From contig CM055816.1 in assembly GCA_029582265.1 (NCBI GenBank), positions 31,292,366-31,356,365 of the forward strand: 64,000 bases of DNA, given 5' to 3'. Numbering within the stretch: the stretch's first letter is position 1; every line of letters begins with the position of its first letter. The DNA comes from Zoroaster sp. YZ-2022 (Eukaryota; Echinodermata; Asteroidea; Forcipulatida; Zoroasteridae). Shown here piece by piece: positions 24,765-35,265 of the stretch. Below the pieces are notes generated by a model that had not been told where the DNA came from, did no database searches, and worked only from the letters and a program-made list of their open reading frames with translations. The translations under genes and the position numbers were made by a program.

Positions 24765-24907
24765 CTTGTCAGTCAACCAGTTGCCATTCTCTAGAGTTGC
24801 AAAGTCTGCATGGTCCAGAAACTCTCCACATATGTGTAATCTTGACCCTGGTTTCACTTTCAGTTTGTTCATCTCACCCATAAGCTGAATATCTGCTAAC
24901 AATTTGT
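24765..24907 (-). CDS. MULE-ULP1 gene, ULP1 exon 1
   Basis: Acceptor ACCTTTTAG, donor CAAG|GTACGT, phase 1 in, 0 out. Encodes LLADIQLMGEMNKLKVKPGS and DFATLENGNWLTDK, the entry of a C48 fold, where W-L-x-D leads into the helix preceding the active site. Confidence 0.8.
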
Positions 24908-25241
24908 CTAAAAGGTAACGTGAAATTTTACCACGTATCATTACAAAGAAGCATAATAGAACATTTTATTGCAAATTTACTTCAAACTATTACATTGTAT
25001 TGCTATTGTCAACCCACCAGACTTGAATCCTGTATTCTGATTGGTCATAAGCTTTAAGATTATTGTCATATTGCGCCCAAAAAGTCATACTGTAACGGTT
25101 AAAATTGGATGCCCAACAGACCAATGTGTACCTGCTGTATAACATTAGACTAACAACCATTGCACCATTAAACCCATCAAGCGTCATAACTTTGGCATCA
25201 GAAAATCCTTTATATAATATCAAAGGCTAAAAGTTATTTAA

Positions 25242-25905
25242 CCCTAACAGACTAGGCCCTTTTGCTTACACATAGCCCAAATCCTCCTATATCCTTCAGT
25301 ATTAGAGAGTCAAAAGCTCAAAGTACCCAAATCCTTCTAAATCCTCCTGGTTTTTCTTAATATGGCCAACTGCCCAAATCCTTCCAGATCCTCCTGTGAC
25401 AGAATGGTTATAAAATTACCCTCAAACAAATGGAAGTGCCCGTGCTACATATGACCTTTTCATACCAGGACAATGGTCATAGAAATCCGTTGGTGTGCAC
25501 ACTAAGCATATATATGTGTTTCTTATCAGTAATACATAAACATACAATGCCTAGGGACCCCCAGCACTGACCCCTTGACCTTGCAATAGACCCACTTAAC
25601 TTGTTACACTTACCTTGCCAATAATCAAACAAAAAATTGTTTAGGCTACATCACATTCCCCTCCCCCAGCAGCCCAAATCCTTCTGAATCCCATTTTGGC
25701 CAAGCTGCATAAGACTCTAATCCTTCTCTTTCCTCTTATGTCAAATACAGCCTGATAGCCCAATTCCTTCTAAATCCTCTCATAGCAGAAACCCACTATG
25801 GCCCAAATCCTTCTGGATCCTCCACTGAAAAGTCCTAATAGCCCCAATCCTTCGGAATCCTTCACTTTGGCAAAGAGGATATAGAAGGATTTGGGCTGGT
25901 TAGGG
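25242..25905. mobile_element. TTAA-flanked MITE with internal CCCAAATCCTTCT repeats
   Basis: TTAA (25238-25241), then CCCTAAC at the left and GTTAGGG, then TTAA (25906-25909) at the right: the target and CCC...GGG ends of piggyBac-type elements. The 664-bp interior holds about eight degenerate copies of GCCCAAATCCTTCTAAATCC and no gene. It lies in the intron between 24907 and 25983. Confidence 0.75.
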
Positions 25906-25982
25906 TTAAGGAAACAACCATGCAAACTATGCAAATGATGTTATTTCCAAAGAAACAAAAAACACCTGAAAGTGATTAGTAC

Positions 25983-26060
25983 CTTTCAAGCCAGATTTGC
26001 ACGTTATTGCCTCTCCAGGACACATCCCTTTGGAGAAAGTCTCCTGTTGTTTTACTGGAG
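25983..26060 (-). CDS. MULE-ULP1 gene, duplicated exon, intact copy (78 nt)
   Basis: 78 nt, phase 1-1, reads APVKQQETFSKGMCPGEAIT and CKSGLK. Donor AAAG|GTACTA. Joins in phase to the protease exons. Domain not recognised. Confidence 0.55.
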
Positions 26061-26388
26061 CTACATGTATGTAGGTAAAAAGTTGACAGTCAGACATTCT
26101 ATCAATTCATAGCAGTAAATTACTATTAAATAAAATGACATGACATATTTACAATTACATTCCCAAGTATGATGATGAACCCAACAATATCGCTGGGTTG
26201 TTCAGTAGTATTCACTGTTGTCATAACATACATGTATACTGTATTAACTATTTATATGGCCACATAGTACCCTGCAAAATGAATGCACCACTGCTTCATA
26301 CTTAATGTACGTATGTGCATCACATAAATGCATTTCAAGCAACACATGTCAGCTGTATGGGCGATGTTGCAATGGTCTATATAATTAC

Positions 26389-26467
26389 CTCTCAGTTCAG
26401 ACTTCCTTGACTCTGTATCCCTCCTGGACAGGTACCATCTGAGAAGGTTACATGTTTTTCTTTGGAG
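26389..26467 (-). pseudogene. MULE-ULP1 gene, duplicated exon, degenerate copy (79 nt)
   Basis: Related to the next exon (25983-26060): both start CTCCA after an AG, are phase 1 in and end before GTA. Shared peptide pattern is TFS-x-G-x-CPG. This copy has 79 nt instead of 78, so its frame is broken and it would have to be skipped. Confidence 0.5.
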
Positions 26468-26778
26468 CTGCAAGGACTTTGATAAAAATCACACATAAAC
26501 AATAGAAGTTGAGACTAGTGTGCAGCAAAATAGAAAAGAATAATGCAGGTAAAAGTGTTTGGGCAATACTGTCATAACTGCTGAAGTAGTAAATAATAAA
26601 TGATTGTAAATTGTAAACAAACGTTAAACATCATGCACAAAATTTAATGCACTGTCCGTCATAATGCATACAAGCAAGGCTGTAAACGGGACAAGCAACA
26701 ATATATCTACATATTTCAGATGGTATTATTCAAACAAACCAATAACAGAAAAGTGTCAACTGAACAATTTGAATTCAC

Positions 26779-26889
26779 CTTCAACGTCAAACATTGCAGC
26801 AGTTGCCCTCAACAGGTCATGCATTGCCTGTTCACTCTGTTTGATGTGTTGGTCTGCATCAAAGTGTGTGTGGACATCACCACGTTGAA
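26779..26889 (-). CDS. MULE-ULP1 gene, exon before the duplicated pair
   Basis: 111 nt, phase 1 in and out. Reads VQRGDVHTHFDADQHIKQSE followed by QAMHDLLRATAAMFDVEG. Acceptor CTATTTCAAG, donor GAAG|GTGAAT. Domain not recognised. Confidence 0.6.
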
Positions 26890-27008
26890 CTTGAAATAGA
26901 AGAGTAAAAATGTATTTTATGAAATTTCTGACCAAGCTAAACACATTTCAATCACTAAGTACACGTACAATATGTAAAAAATGTATGAAATGTGTCTACT
27001 TTTGAAGT

Positions 27009-27084
27009 ACCTCGGAATGTGCGGTATACACGGTTGAAACAAGCGTACAGACCATGCGCTAGAGAGGGGCCTGCATATGCTTTC
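27009..27084 (-). CDS. MULE-ULP1 gene, small exon
   Basis: 76 nt: acceptor CACTTTTAG, donor CGAG|GTACTT. Reads KAYAGPSLAHGLYACFNRVY and RTFR and joins the next exon in phase as RTFRVQRGD. No domain recognised. Confidence 0.6.
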
Positions 27085-27210
27085 TAAAAGTGAAATAAAT
27101 GTCTTTGAAATATTACATTTTAATTTTTAGGGGGTGGGGGCCATGAAAATTGTACGGTTTGTATGCTTGTGAAAATGTTGACAATTGTGATCGGCTCATT
27201 ATTTGATTAA

Positions 27211-27404
27211 CCATAACCTTAGGCTGGAAATCCTCCCAAATACATCAAAGTAACACAGTAAAACCTTTGGACTAAACAAATTTAAATGCTTGTCCCATGA
27301 TAAGTATTGGTGGTTTGGATGTATGAAGTGGTATACATGTAGTATAAAATCCATCAGGTCCGGCAAAACCATGGAAGGATGTGGATGATTTGGGAAGGTT
27401 AGGG
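27211..27404. mobile_element. Second, shorter copy of the TTAA MITE
   Basis: Left end TTAA then CCATAACCTT, right end AAGGTTAGGG then TTAC; both ends run into CCCAAAT words, as in the 25.2-kb element. Its right end mimics an exon with an AG acceptor, but is explained by the MITE. Confidence 0.55.
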
Positions 27405-27491
27405 TTACCTGTAATATAACAAAAAGGAATGTTCATCACATTACACATACAGCACAAAGGATTTTTCAACACAGTATAAATGTACATTTAC

Positions 27492-27724
27492 CGACCTAAT
27501 TCAGTTATCAAAAGAATTGCTGTGCGATATCTGGCTGAATTTCCAAAGTGTTCTGGAGCAATAGCACACAATGGTGTCAGCAGTTTCACTTGGTCGTCAT
27601 CAGTTAATTCATCCAGGACTGACATAGCAGTTAGAGAAAGCGGTGTCAGCAGTCCAACTTTTTGGAGTTTCTGCCTCTCTAACAAAGTCTGTCCACTGCT
27701 CTGATGAAAGGGAATCCTTCAAAG
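27492..27724 (-). pseudogene. MULE-ULP1 gene, frameshifted middle exon
   Basis: Starts in phase with the previous exon (ALKDSLSSEQWTDFVREAET) and loses the frame around a CCAAAAAG run near 27650. The following open frame, LLTPLSLTAMSVLDELTDDD then CAIAPEHFGNSARYRTAILL, looks coding. Function unknown. Confidence 0.5.
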
Positions 27725-27968
27725 CTGCAAATAATGAAAACAATTCTTAATTAACTCTTTGGTTAATGATTGTGCCAAGAAATATTCAGATTTCAACACT
27801 TTCAAGGTGGGAATAAAATCAATTACAGTCTTTAGTGTAACCTTGGTTAATAGTTAATTTTAAATTTGAAAACTAATTCTGGGCATATACCTGTACATAG
27901 ATGTTGATTAAATAATTGCAAGACATAAACAAATTATTTGCTAATATTTTTCTTCATGCATTTAATAC

Positions 27969-28261
27969 CTATTGCTTTGTCTAGAAGTGTTGACCAGTTC
28001 AAACCTCCTTGTTGACCCGGCACCTCAGCACATCCATCTACAATAACCTCCTCCTCAGCGATCTTCTTCGGTGAGGCTACAGCTGCCTTTGCTCTTGCTC
28101 TGTCTGCTGAAACACCAACCCTCCCACTAGCCCGAGACTTGCGGCGACGAAGGTTAAGCTTTGATCTGGGAGATTTTTTGAAGGTTTTCTTCCCTTGAAG
28201 ACCGGATGTTTTTTACCGTTTCAGCAATGGTGCTTCAGGACGGACAGGCACACCATCTTCC
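27969..28261 (-). pseudogene. MULE-ULP1 gene, basic linker exon
   Basis: Acceptor TTTGTACAG, donor ATAG|GTATTA. Encodes a Lys/Arg-rich stretch (KKTFKKSPRSKLNLRRRKSR) that could serve for nuclear localisation or DNA contact, then an acidic patch and GGLNWSTLLDKAI. A TAA at 28213-28215 interrupts the frame near the start. Phase out is 1, matching the next exon. Confidence 0.6.
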
Positions 28262-28269
28262 CTGTACAA

Positions 28270-28540
28270 ATGTAATTGAATGTAGCTGTAGTACTCGTAC
28301 TCAATAATCGTACTTGAGTACTGTTTTGACGGTACTCGTACTCGGCAAGCAAGGTACTCATGCATTAATTTGTTGATATTTTTGCTGTTGGACTTAGTAC
28401 TCAGATATCATAGTACTCGGATGCTTGTACTCGTACTCGACGTCCCAAGTACTCGTACTTGATCAATGCAGTACTCATGAGTACTACTAGGACACCTTTG
28501 TACTAGGCAGTACTCGGTACTTGGCTACAACACTGCGGCA
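28270..28540. repeat. GTACTCGTACTCG-type short-motif repeat
   Basis: About 12 irregular occurrences of GTACTCG/AGTACTCG in 270 bp, just upstream of the basic-linker exon. Confidence 0.65.
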
Positions 28541-28567
28541 ACAGATAATTATTATTAAGGGCATTAC

Positions 28568-28678
28568 AGGATCTAATTCCCCCTTGTGGAACAAGCAGTC
28601 ATGAAGCTTGGTCTTCAGTTTGCTACCAATGTCTGTCAACAGTTTTAAGTAACATGTAACAGACTGACAGCGTCCATT
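28568..28678 (-). other. Possible extra exon of the MULE-ULP1 gene
   Basis: A 111-nt open stretch (37 codons, CQSVTCYLKLLTDIGSKLKT and on) between ATAATAG and CCT|GTAATG. Its composition looks coding, but its phase does not match the next exon and its acceptor is poor. Confidence 0.3.
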
Positions 28679-28858
28679 CTATTATGATGTAATGCAGCAG
28701 CAGTGGCAGATCAAGGAATTTTTGCAGAATGGGGGGGGGGGTGGGGTCAGACAAGTCCAGTTTTTCTAGCCAGTGTCCCATACTTTAATGCTCATCACAT
28801 ACAGATAAAAACATTTGCAGAATATCATCTTTGATATTATTACTATAATTCTGATATT

Positions 28859-28918
28859 TGTGTGTGTGTGTGTGTGTGTGTGAGGGTGTGTGTGTGTGTG
28901 TGTGTGTGGGGGGGGGGG
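28859..28918. repeat. (TG)n microsatellite followed by G-run
   Basis: Interrupted TG dinucleotide repeat ending in a run of 11 G. Confidence 0.9.
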
Positions 28919-29666
28919 CTGACCCCGTAGACCCCCTCTGGACCAACACTTGTGCAGTGAACAAATATTATTAAAAGGTGAACAAGATTGTGAACAAATT
29001 AAACCCTTCACCAAATACAAACAACTGCTATGGTAACATATATGAAAAAATGCACACAAAATAGCTGCAACAAAAACATGTAGGGTGCTATACTGCAATA
29101 GATGAAATGAAAGATTAAATAAATTGTATAGATAGGTCAATTGAAGTAAAAGCGCAAAAAAGCGGGGAAAAGGAATTGCAAAGGAAAAAGACAGCTTGAA
29201 GTGCACTTTGGTGATTATGTGCACACAAAAGAAACAATGTGAGTGCAGGAGTCCGAAGAAGCTTTATATATAATTTGGAGTATAACTTACCAGAAAAACT
29301 GGTACTGTAAAATAAGGAATATAAACAATGTGTTAAATGCAATAAGATTAAGACTTGTCCGATAACATGAACAAGTAGCATAAATTGGAAAACTGTTGTA
29401 TAATTAAACTGTTGTAATTAGTAACAATACAAAAATATAAATCGGTGTGAAAAGTCTGACGAGTCGTTTCTTTAACAAACATGCAAACACATTATAATAG
29501 ACCATCTTAATATCAGCTGCCATGGTTTAAGAAAATTACTGAAAAAGTGTATTTTTCTTACAGCTGAGTTTTTGGAAAACTATCAAAATTAAATTTTTAT
29601 TCAAACATATACTTAATGAATACTTTCTCAACAACAAAATAATCATAACTGACTTGAGCATCATAC

Positions 29667-29826
29667 TTGGCAGGTATTCATTCAGAAGTGTTTCTATCAT
29701 ACTAGATAGGCTGTTGCTGTTCTTGTTCTCATGGAAGGAATATTTGAACACCTTATTCTGGCGCTCCAGGCCATTGTTTGTGTTGACCTGAAGACCCTTG
29801 CCATGTCTGTATGCCCAGACCTAGCG
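29667..29826 (-). pseudogene. MULE-ULP1 gene, exon 8: end of MULE core, nonsense codon
   Basis: Acceptor CTTCATTACAG, donor CCAA|GTATGA. Second codon is TAG (29821-29823) where relatives have Trp (EAKR-W-V-WAY), a one-base TGG to TAG change. The rest, HGKGLQVNTNNGLERQNKVF, then FKYSFHENKNSNSLSSMIET, is a conserved block of the family. Confidence 0.8.
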
Positions 29827-30157
29827 CTGTAATGAAGAGTTTTCTATTTATTTAAGTTTCTAAAAGCACATGATCTACAAAAGAGTATATCCAAAAAGTT
29901 ACATTACTTAGAAATATTCCTTTCATAAAAAATTTGCAAATGGCACACTTGGATATCTTGAATTTACCTCAAGTTCATCATAATGAACTATTACAAAGAA
30001 GGCACACCATTTTAAACGTGATTAAAAATCATCAGACTGTGACTTATTAAACTTTATGATATAAATAAGAAAGCTGTGTATATCTTTCGTTATCTCTGGT
30101 AATTACAAAATAACAGTTTTAAATATTTCACATGAAGGCTCAAAGATTGTGACAAAC

Positions 30158-30393
30158 CTTGGCTTCTGGAATCCACACTTTTGAAAACCAAGTAGTTTAC
30201 ACGATGTCCTCCATTCCATGGGTTTTCAACTTCAAAATTGCATTGTTGTATTCAGCAAGGGTGTTTGCATGGGCACATCTCCGCAGCATTGCAAGTACAA
30301 TTTCCTTCATGCTTGCCACTCCGTTGTCGTGTTTACTGACCCATCGGGTCCAGCTTTGCTCTCGGTGAAAGTCGCATAGGTATGTTTCACATT
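30158..30393 (-). pseudogene. MULE-ULP1 gene, exon 7: MULE core, nonsense codon
   Basis: Acceptor TTGATTTCAG, donor CAAG|GTTTGT, phase 1 in, 0 out. Joined to exon 6 it gives ECETYLCDFHREQSWTRWV, the Cys/His block after D2 in MULE proteins. An in-frame TAA at 30197-30199 interrupts it, but the same frame continues with TTWFSKVWIPEAK up to a proper donor, so the stop looks like a point mutation. Confidence 0.8.
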
Positions 30394-30547
30394 CTGAAAT
30401 CAATCGATCAAGACAAAGAAAGAAGCTAAATCGGTGAATGCCATCTAGTGGAGAGACAACACCAACTCCTCCAACCAAGTCAAACTCGGCTTGTTTGAAT
30501 GCTAAAAGATTTTCTTCATTTATTAAATAGTTAAACACATGTACTAC

Positions 30548-30831
30548 CTGGAAATGTCTCCTCTATTGCCTTGATTTCCCTTTCAGAGAAGTCGGTCATG
30601 AAAAACTTTGGCTTCCAGGTCCAGGCAGCAGGGTGGTTTTCTTCATCAGGAAGCATCCACTTCTGGATAGTTGCTAAACCAAATTTAATTGCTTCAGTGG
30701 TTTCCTCCTGAACAATAAATTGTGCGACTACACTAAAACCAACATTGGTTTTCACAGCCAGGAAAAAAAGTGGCAGTGAATACTTTGTGGTGCGATAAGT
30801 TGCATCAAGCATACACAATGTGTTGCCATAT
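30548..30831 (-). CDS. MULE-ULP1 gene, exon 6: MULE catalytic core, first two Asp
   Basis: Acceptor TTTCTTTTCAG, donor CCAG|GTAGTA, phase 2 in, 1 out. It encodes the MULE transposase signature: catalytic D1 in CMLDATYRTTKYSLPLFFLA (codon 30804-30806), the strand TNVGFSVVAQFIVQEET, and D2 in KFFMTDFSEREIKAIEETFP. No disruption inside this exon. Confidence 0.88.
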
Positions 30832-30973
30832 CTGAAAAGAAAGGAACGTAAGAATTTTACCAGTAACGTTTTGGTGAACGCTTTATCAGTGCAACAACTT
30901 TGGATCTCCTACAATAACAGTCACGTTACACACGAGGTTAAAAGTGTTAAAACGTTGGATCTCGCTTGTGTTT

Positions 30974-33900
30974 CTCTACTGGGGATGTCATTCTACTGGG
31001 GATGTCACTCTACTGAGGGTGTCACTCTACTGGGGATGTCACTCTACTGGGGATGTCACTCTACTGGGGATGTCACTCTACTGGGGATGTCAGTCTAATG
31101 GGGATGTCACTCTACTGGGGATGTCACTCTACTGGGGATATCACTCTACTGGGGATGTCACTCTACCGGGGATGTCACTCTACCGGGGATGTCACTCTAC
31201 CGGGGATGTCACTCTACCGGGGATGTCACTCTACCGGGGATGTCACTCTACCAGGGATGTCATTCTACCGGGGATGTCATTCTACCGGGGATGTCATTCT
31301 ACCGGGGATGTCATTCTACTGGGGATGTCACTTTAGTTTTGATGTCACTCTACTGGGGATGTCAGTCTAATGGGGATGTCAGTCTAATGGGGATGTCAGT
31401 CTAATGGGGATGTCAGTCTAATGGGGATGTCACTCTACTGGGGATGTCATTCTACTGGGGATGTCACTCTACTGGGGATGTCACTCTACTGGGGATGTCA
31501 CTCTACTGGGGATGTCACTCTACTGAGGGTGTCAGTCTAATGGGGATGTCACTCTACTGGGGATGTCACTCTACTGGGGATGTCACTCTACTGGGGATGT
31601 CACTCTACTGGGGATGTCATTCTACTGGGGATGTCATTCTACTGGGGATGTCACTCTACTGGGGATGTCACTTTAGTTTTGATGTCACTCTACTGGGGAT
31701 GTCAGTCTAATGGGGATGTCATTCTACTGGGGATGTCACTCTACTGGGGATGTCACTTTAGTTTTGATGTCACTCTACTGGGGATGTCAGTCTAATGGGG
31801 ATGTCAGTCTAATGGGGATGTCAGTCTAATGGGGATGTCGGTCTAATGGGGATGTCAGTCTACTGGGGATGTCACTTTAGTTTTGATGTCACTCTACTGG
31901 GGATGTCACTCTACTGGGGATGTCACTCTACTGGGGGTATCAATCTACTGGGGATGTCACTCTACTGGGGATGTCACTCTACTGGGGGTATCAATCTACT
32001 AGAGATGTCATTCTACTGGAGATGTCATTCTACTGGGGATGTCATTCTACTTGGGATGTCATTCTACTTGGGATGTCATTCTACTGGGGATGTCATTCTA
32101 CTGGGATGTCACTCTACTGAGGGTGTCACTCTACTGGGGATGACACTCTACTGGGGATGTCATTCTACTGGGGATGCCACTCTACTGGGGATGCCACTAC
32201 TGGGGATGCCACTCTACTGGGGATGTCACTCTACTGGGGATGTCATTCTACTGGGGATGTCATTCTACTGGGGATGTCACTCTACTGGGGATGTCACTCT
32301 ACTGGGGATGTCACTCTACTGGGGATGTCACTTTAGTTTTGATGTCACTCTACTGGGGATGTCAGTCTAATGGGGATGTCAGTCTAATGGGGATGTCAGT
32401 CTACTGGGGATGTCATTCTACTGGGGATGTCACTTTAGTTTTGATGTCACTCTACTGGGGATGTCAGTCTAATGGGGATGTCAGTCTAATGGGGATGTCA
32501 GTCTAATGGGGATGTCAGTCTAATGGGGATGTCAGTCTAATGGGGATGTCAGTCTAATGGGGATGTCATTCTACTGGGGATGTCATTCTACTGGGGATGT
32601 CACTCTACTGGGGATGTCACTCTACTGGGGATGTCACTCTACTGGGGATGTCACTCTACTGAGGGTGTCAGTCTAATGGGGATGTCACTCTACTGGGGAT
32701 GTCACTCTACTGGGGATGTCACTCTACTGGGGATGTCATTCTACCGGGGATGTCACTCTACCAGGGATGTCATTCTACTGGGGATTTCATTCTACTGGGA
32801 TGTCACTCTACTGAGGGTGTCACTCTACTGGGGATGTCACTCTACTGGGGATGTCACTCTACTGGGGGTGTCAATCTACTGGAGATGTCATTCTACTGGA
32901 GATGTCATTCTACTGGGGACGTCATTCTACTTGGGATGTCATTCTACTTGGGATGTCATTCTACTGGGGATGTCATTCTACTGGGATGACACTCTACTGA
33001 GGGTGTCACTCTACTGGGGATGACACTCTACTGGGGATGTCATTCTACTGGGGATGCCACTCTACTGGGGATGCCACTACTGGGGATGCCACTCTACTGG
33101 GGATGTCATTCTACTGGGGATGTCATTCTACTGGGGATGTCATTCTACTGGGGATGTCATTCTACTGCGGATGTCATTCTACTGGGGATGTCACTCTACT
33201 GGGGGTGTCACTCTACTGGGGATGTCACTCTACTGGGGATGTCACTCTACTGGGGATGTCATTCTACTGGGGATGTCATTCTACTGGGGGTGTCACTCTA
33301 CTGGGGGTGTCATTCTACTGGCGATGTCATTCTACTGGGGGTGTCATTCTACTGGGGATGTCACTTTAGTTTTGATGTCACTCTACTGGGGATGTCAGTC
33401 TAATGGGGATGTCAGTCTAATGGGGATGTCAGTCTAATGGGGATGTCAGTCTAATGGGGATGTCATTCTAATGGGGATGTCATTCTACTGGGGATGTCAC
33501 TCTACTGGGGATGTCACTCTACTGGGGATTTCATTCTACTGGGATGTCATTCTACTGGGATGTCACTCTACTGGGGGTGTCACTCTACTGGGGGTGTCAT
33601 TCTACTGGGGGTGTCATTCTACTGGGGATGTCAATCTACTGGAGATGTCATTCTACTGGGGATGTCATTCTACTGGGGATGTCATTCTACTGGGGATGTC
33701 ATTCTACTGGGGATGTCATTCTACTGGGGATGTCACTTTAGTTTTGATGTCACTCTACTGGAGATGTCATTCTACTGGGGGTGTCATTCTACTGGGGGTG
33801 TCATTCTACTGGGGGTGTCATTCTACTGGGGGTGTCATTCTACTGGGGGTGTCATTCTACTGGGGGTGTCATTCTACTGGGGGTGTCATTCTACTGGGGA

Positions 33901-34185
33901 TGTCATTCTACTGGGGATGTCATTCTACTGGGGATGTCACTCTACTGGGAATGTCACTCTACTGGGGGTGTCACTCTACTGGGGGTGTCACTCTACTGGG
34001 GGTGTCATTCTACTGGGGATGTCATTCTACTGGGGGTGTGACTCTACTGCGGATGTCACTCTACTGGGGGTGTCATTCTATTAGCGATGTCGTTCTACTG
34101 GGATTTTATTTTACAATGGGGATGTCATTTTACTTTGGGGAAGTCAATGTACTGGCGATGCAATCTATATCCTACTGGGTATGTT
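30974..34185 (+). repeat. 17-bp minisatellite array B, in intron 5
   Basis: About 3.2 kb (roughly 180 units) of the same unit, TCTACTGGGGATGTCAC, now on the plus strand, opposite to array A. Variants include GGGGGTG, TCTAATGGGG and a CTTTAGTTTTGATGTCAC unit that recurs eight times. Positions around 32001-32290 and 32881-33170 are near-identical at a spacing of 880 bp. It fills the intron between exons 5 and 6. Confidence 0.95.
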
Positions 34186-34265
34186 CGGGTTCTTTGTTTG
34201 TATGTTTTTTGGGATCTCAGTCTAATAGAACAAGTTCTTTTCACTTAAGAATGAAAATAGACTAC

Positions 34266-34436
34266 CTTCGAAGGAGATGTCTTTGGTATTTGGTCTGATG
34301 GCAAAAGAAGAACTTCGATTCTGCTTCAGTTTCATCTGATGATAGCGCTGGAACCAACATGAAATTATCCTCGGGTTTTTCCTGTGCCCAAGCGTGTAAT
34401 TTCATCCCAAAGTTTTCTGAGTCAAGTTTTGAGTAC
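34266..34436 (-). CDS. MULE-ULP1 gene, exon 5
   Basis: Acceptor TTTTTTTTCAG, donor GAAG|GTAGTC, phase 2 on both sides. Reads YSKLDSENFGMKLHAWAQEK, then FFFCHQTKYQRHLLRR, the segment directly before the first catalytic Asp in relatives. The following 3.4-kb intron is filled by a 17-bp minisatellite. Confidence 0.75.
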
Positions 34437-35044
34437 CTGAAAAAAAATTGTACTTATAAGACAGAATTACTTTTATAATGGAACGTTTAAAACATCTGTA
34501 AGTTTTTTATCTGCAACCTTAAAATTAGGTTGTAAACCACTGCACACATGGTTTGTTAATATAGGAGACCAAATTTACATATTGATTACGCAACCACATG
34601 TATGTTGCTAAAGATGTGCTACGCTGGTCAGAACAATGATGAAGCAATCTTCCCCTTTTTACAGTCTGATTAACGCCCGATTTCAAGCTAAATTTACCAA
34701 ATTGAATTACCTAAAGTCATAATGTAGAGTATCACGCCTGAAACAGATAATCTGTCATTATATTTTCAAAGTAATTGGCATCTGTAGCCCCAAATGTCTG
34801 CAAAAATCGTGTGTTAATACAAGGTTGTTTTAAACGGTTCATTTATAAATATCATATAACATTTCATATATTGCTCAATAGTTTTGGTACACCTTGGTGG
34901 CATCGTGACTTATTGAAGATCAAGCTTTGTGACTACTTCTTACAAATCGGTGATGTACAGTCTTGAAATGGTCTATTTAAACACTGAAATTTAAACAGTC
35001 ACATACATTGTACATGTTACTGTACTTGTAGAACAAATGCTTAC

Positions 35045-35265
35045 ATTAGCTTTTGTTGCGCCATGTATATATGTATAATTGTTTCATCTGTAGGGTAAAA
35101 GGCAGCATCCATTGTTGAAGGAGCATCACCACAGTCAAATAACGAGGTCTCCACATACAACCGAATGTGGCGTCTCATCTCCTTCACATTTGACACTCCT
35201 TGTCCTACCAGATCAACAATCTTCGACCGCACCTCCTTACTTAGTGGGTTCATCAACCCTGTCAA
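35045..35265 (-). CDS. MULE-ULP1 gene, exon 4
   Basis: Acceptor TTTTCCCCACAG, donor AAT|GTAAGC, phase 0 in and 2 out. Encodes LTGLMNPLSKEVRSKIVDLV, GVSNVKEMRRHIRLYV and a segment ending IYMAQQKL, a helical block that joins smoothly to the next exon. Confidence 0.75.

Noticed and set aside
27272..27417. A possible exon after TATATTACAG reading NPNLPKSSTSFHG
   Set aside because: It coincides with the end of a TTAA MITE copy (GGTTAGGG, CCCAAAT), which explains it better.
28766..29381. Minus-strand frames of 88-152 codons
   Set aside because: Phe/Leu-rich AT-driven translations running through a TG microsatellite; no family motif. The SWIM finger expected here was looked for (CxC...CKH) and not found.
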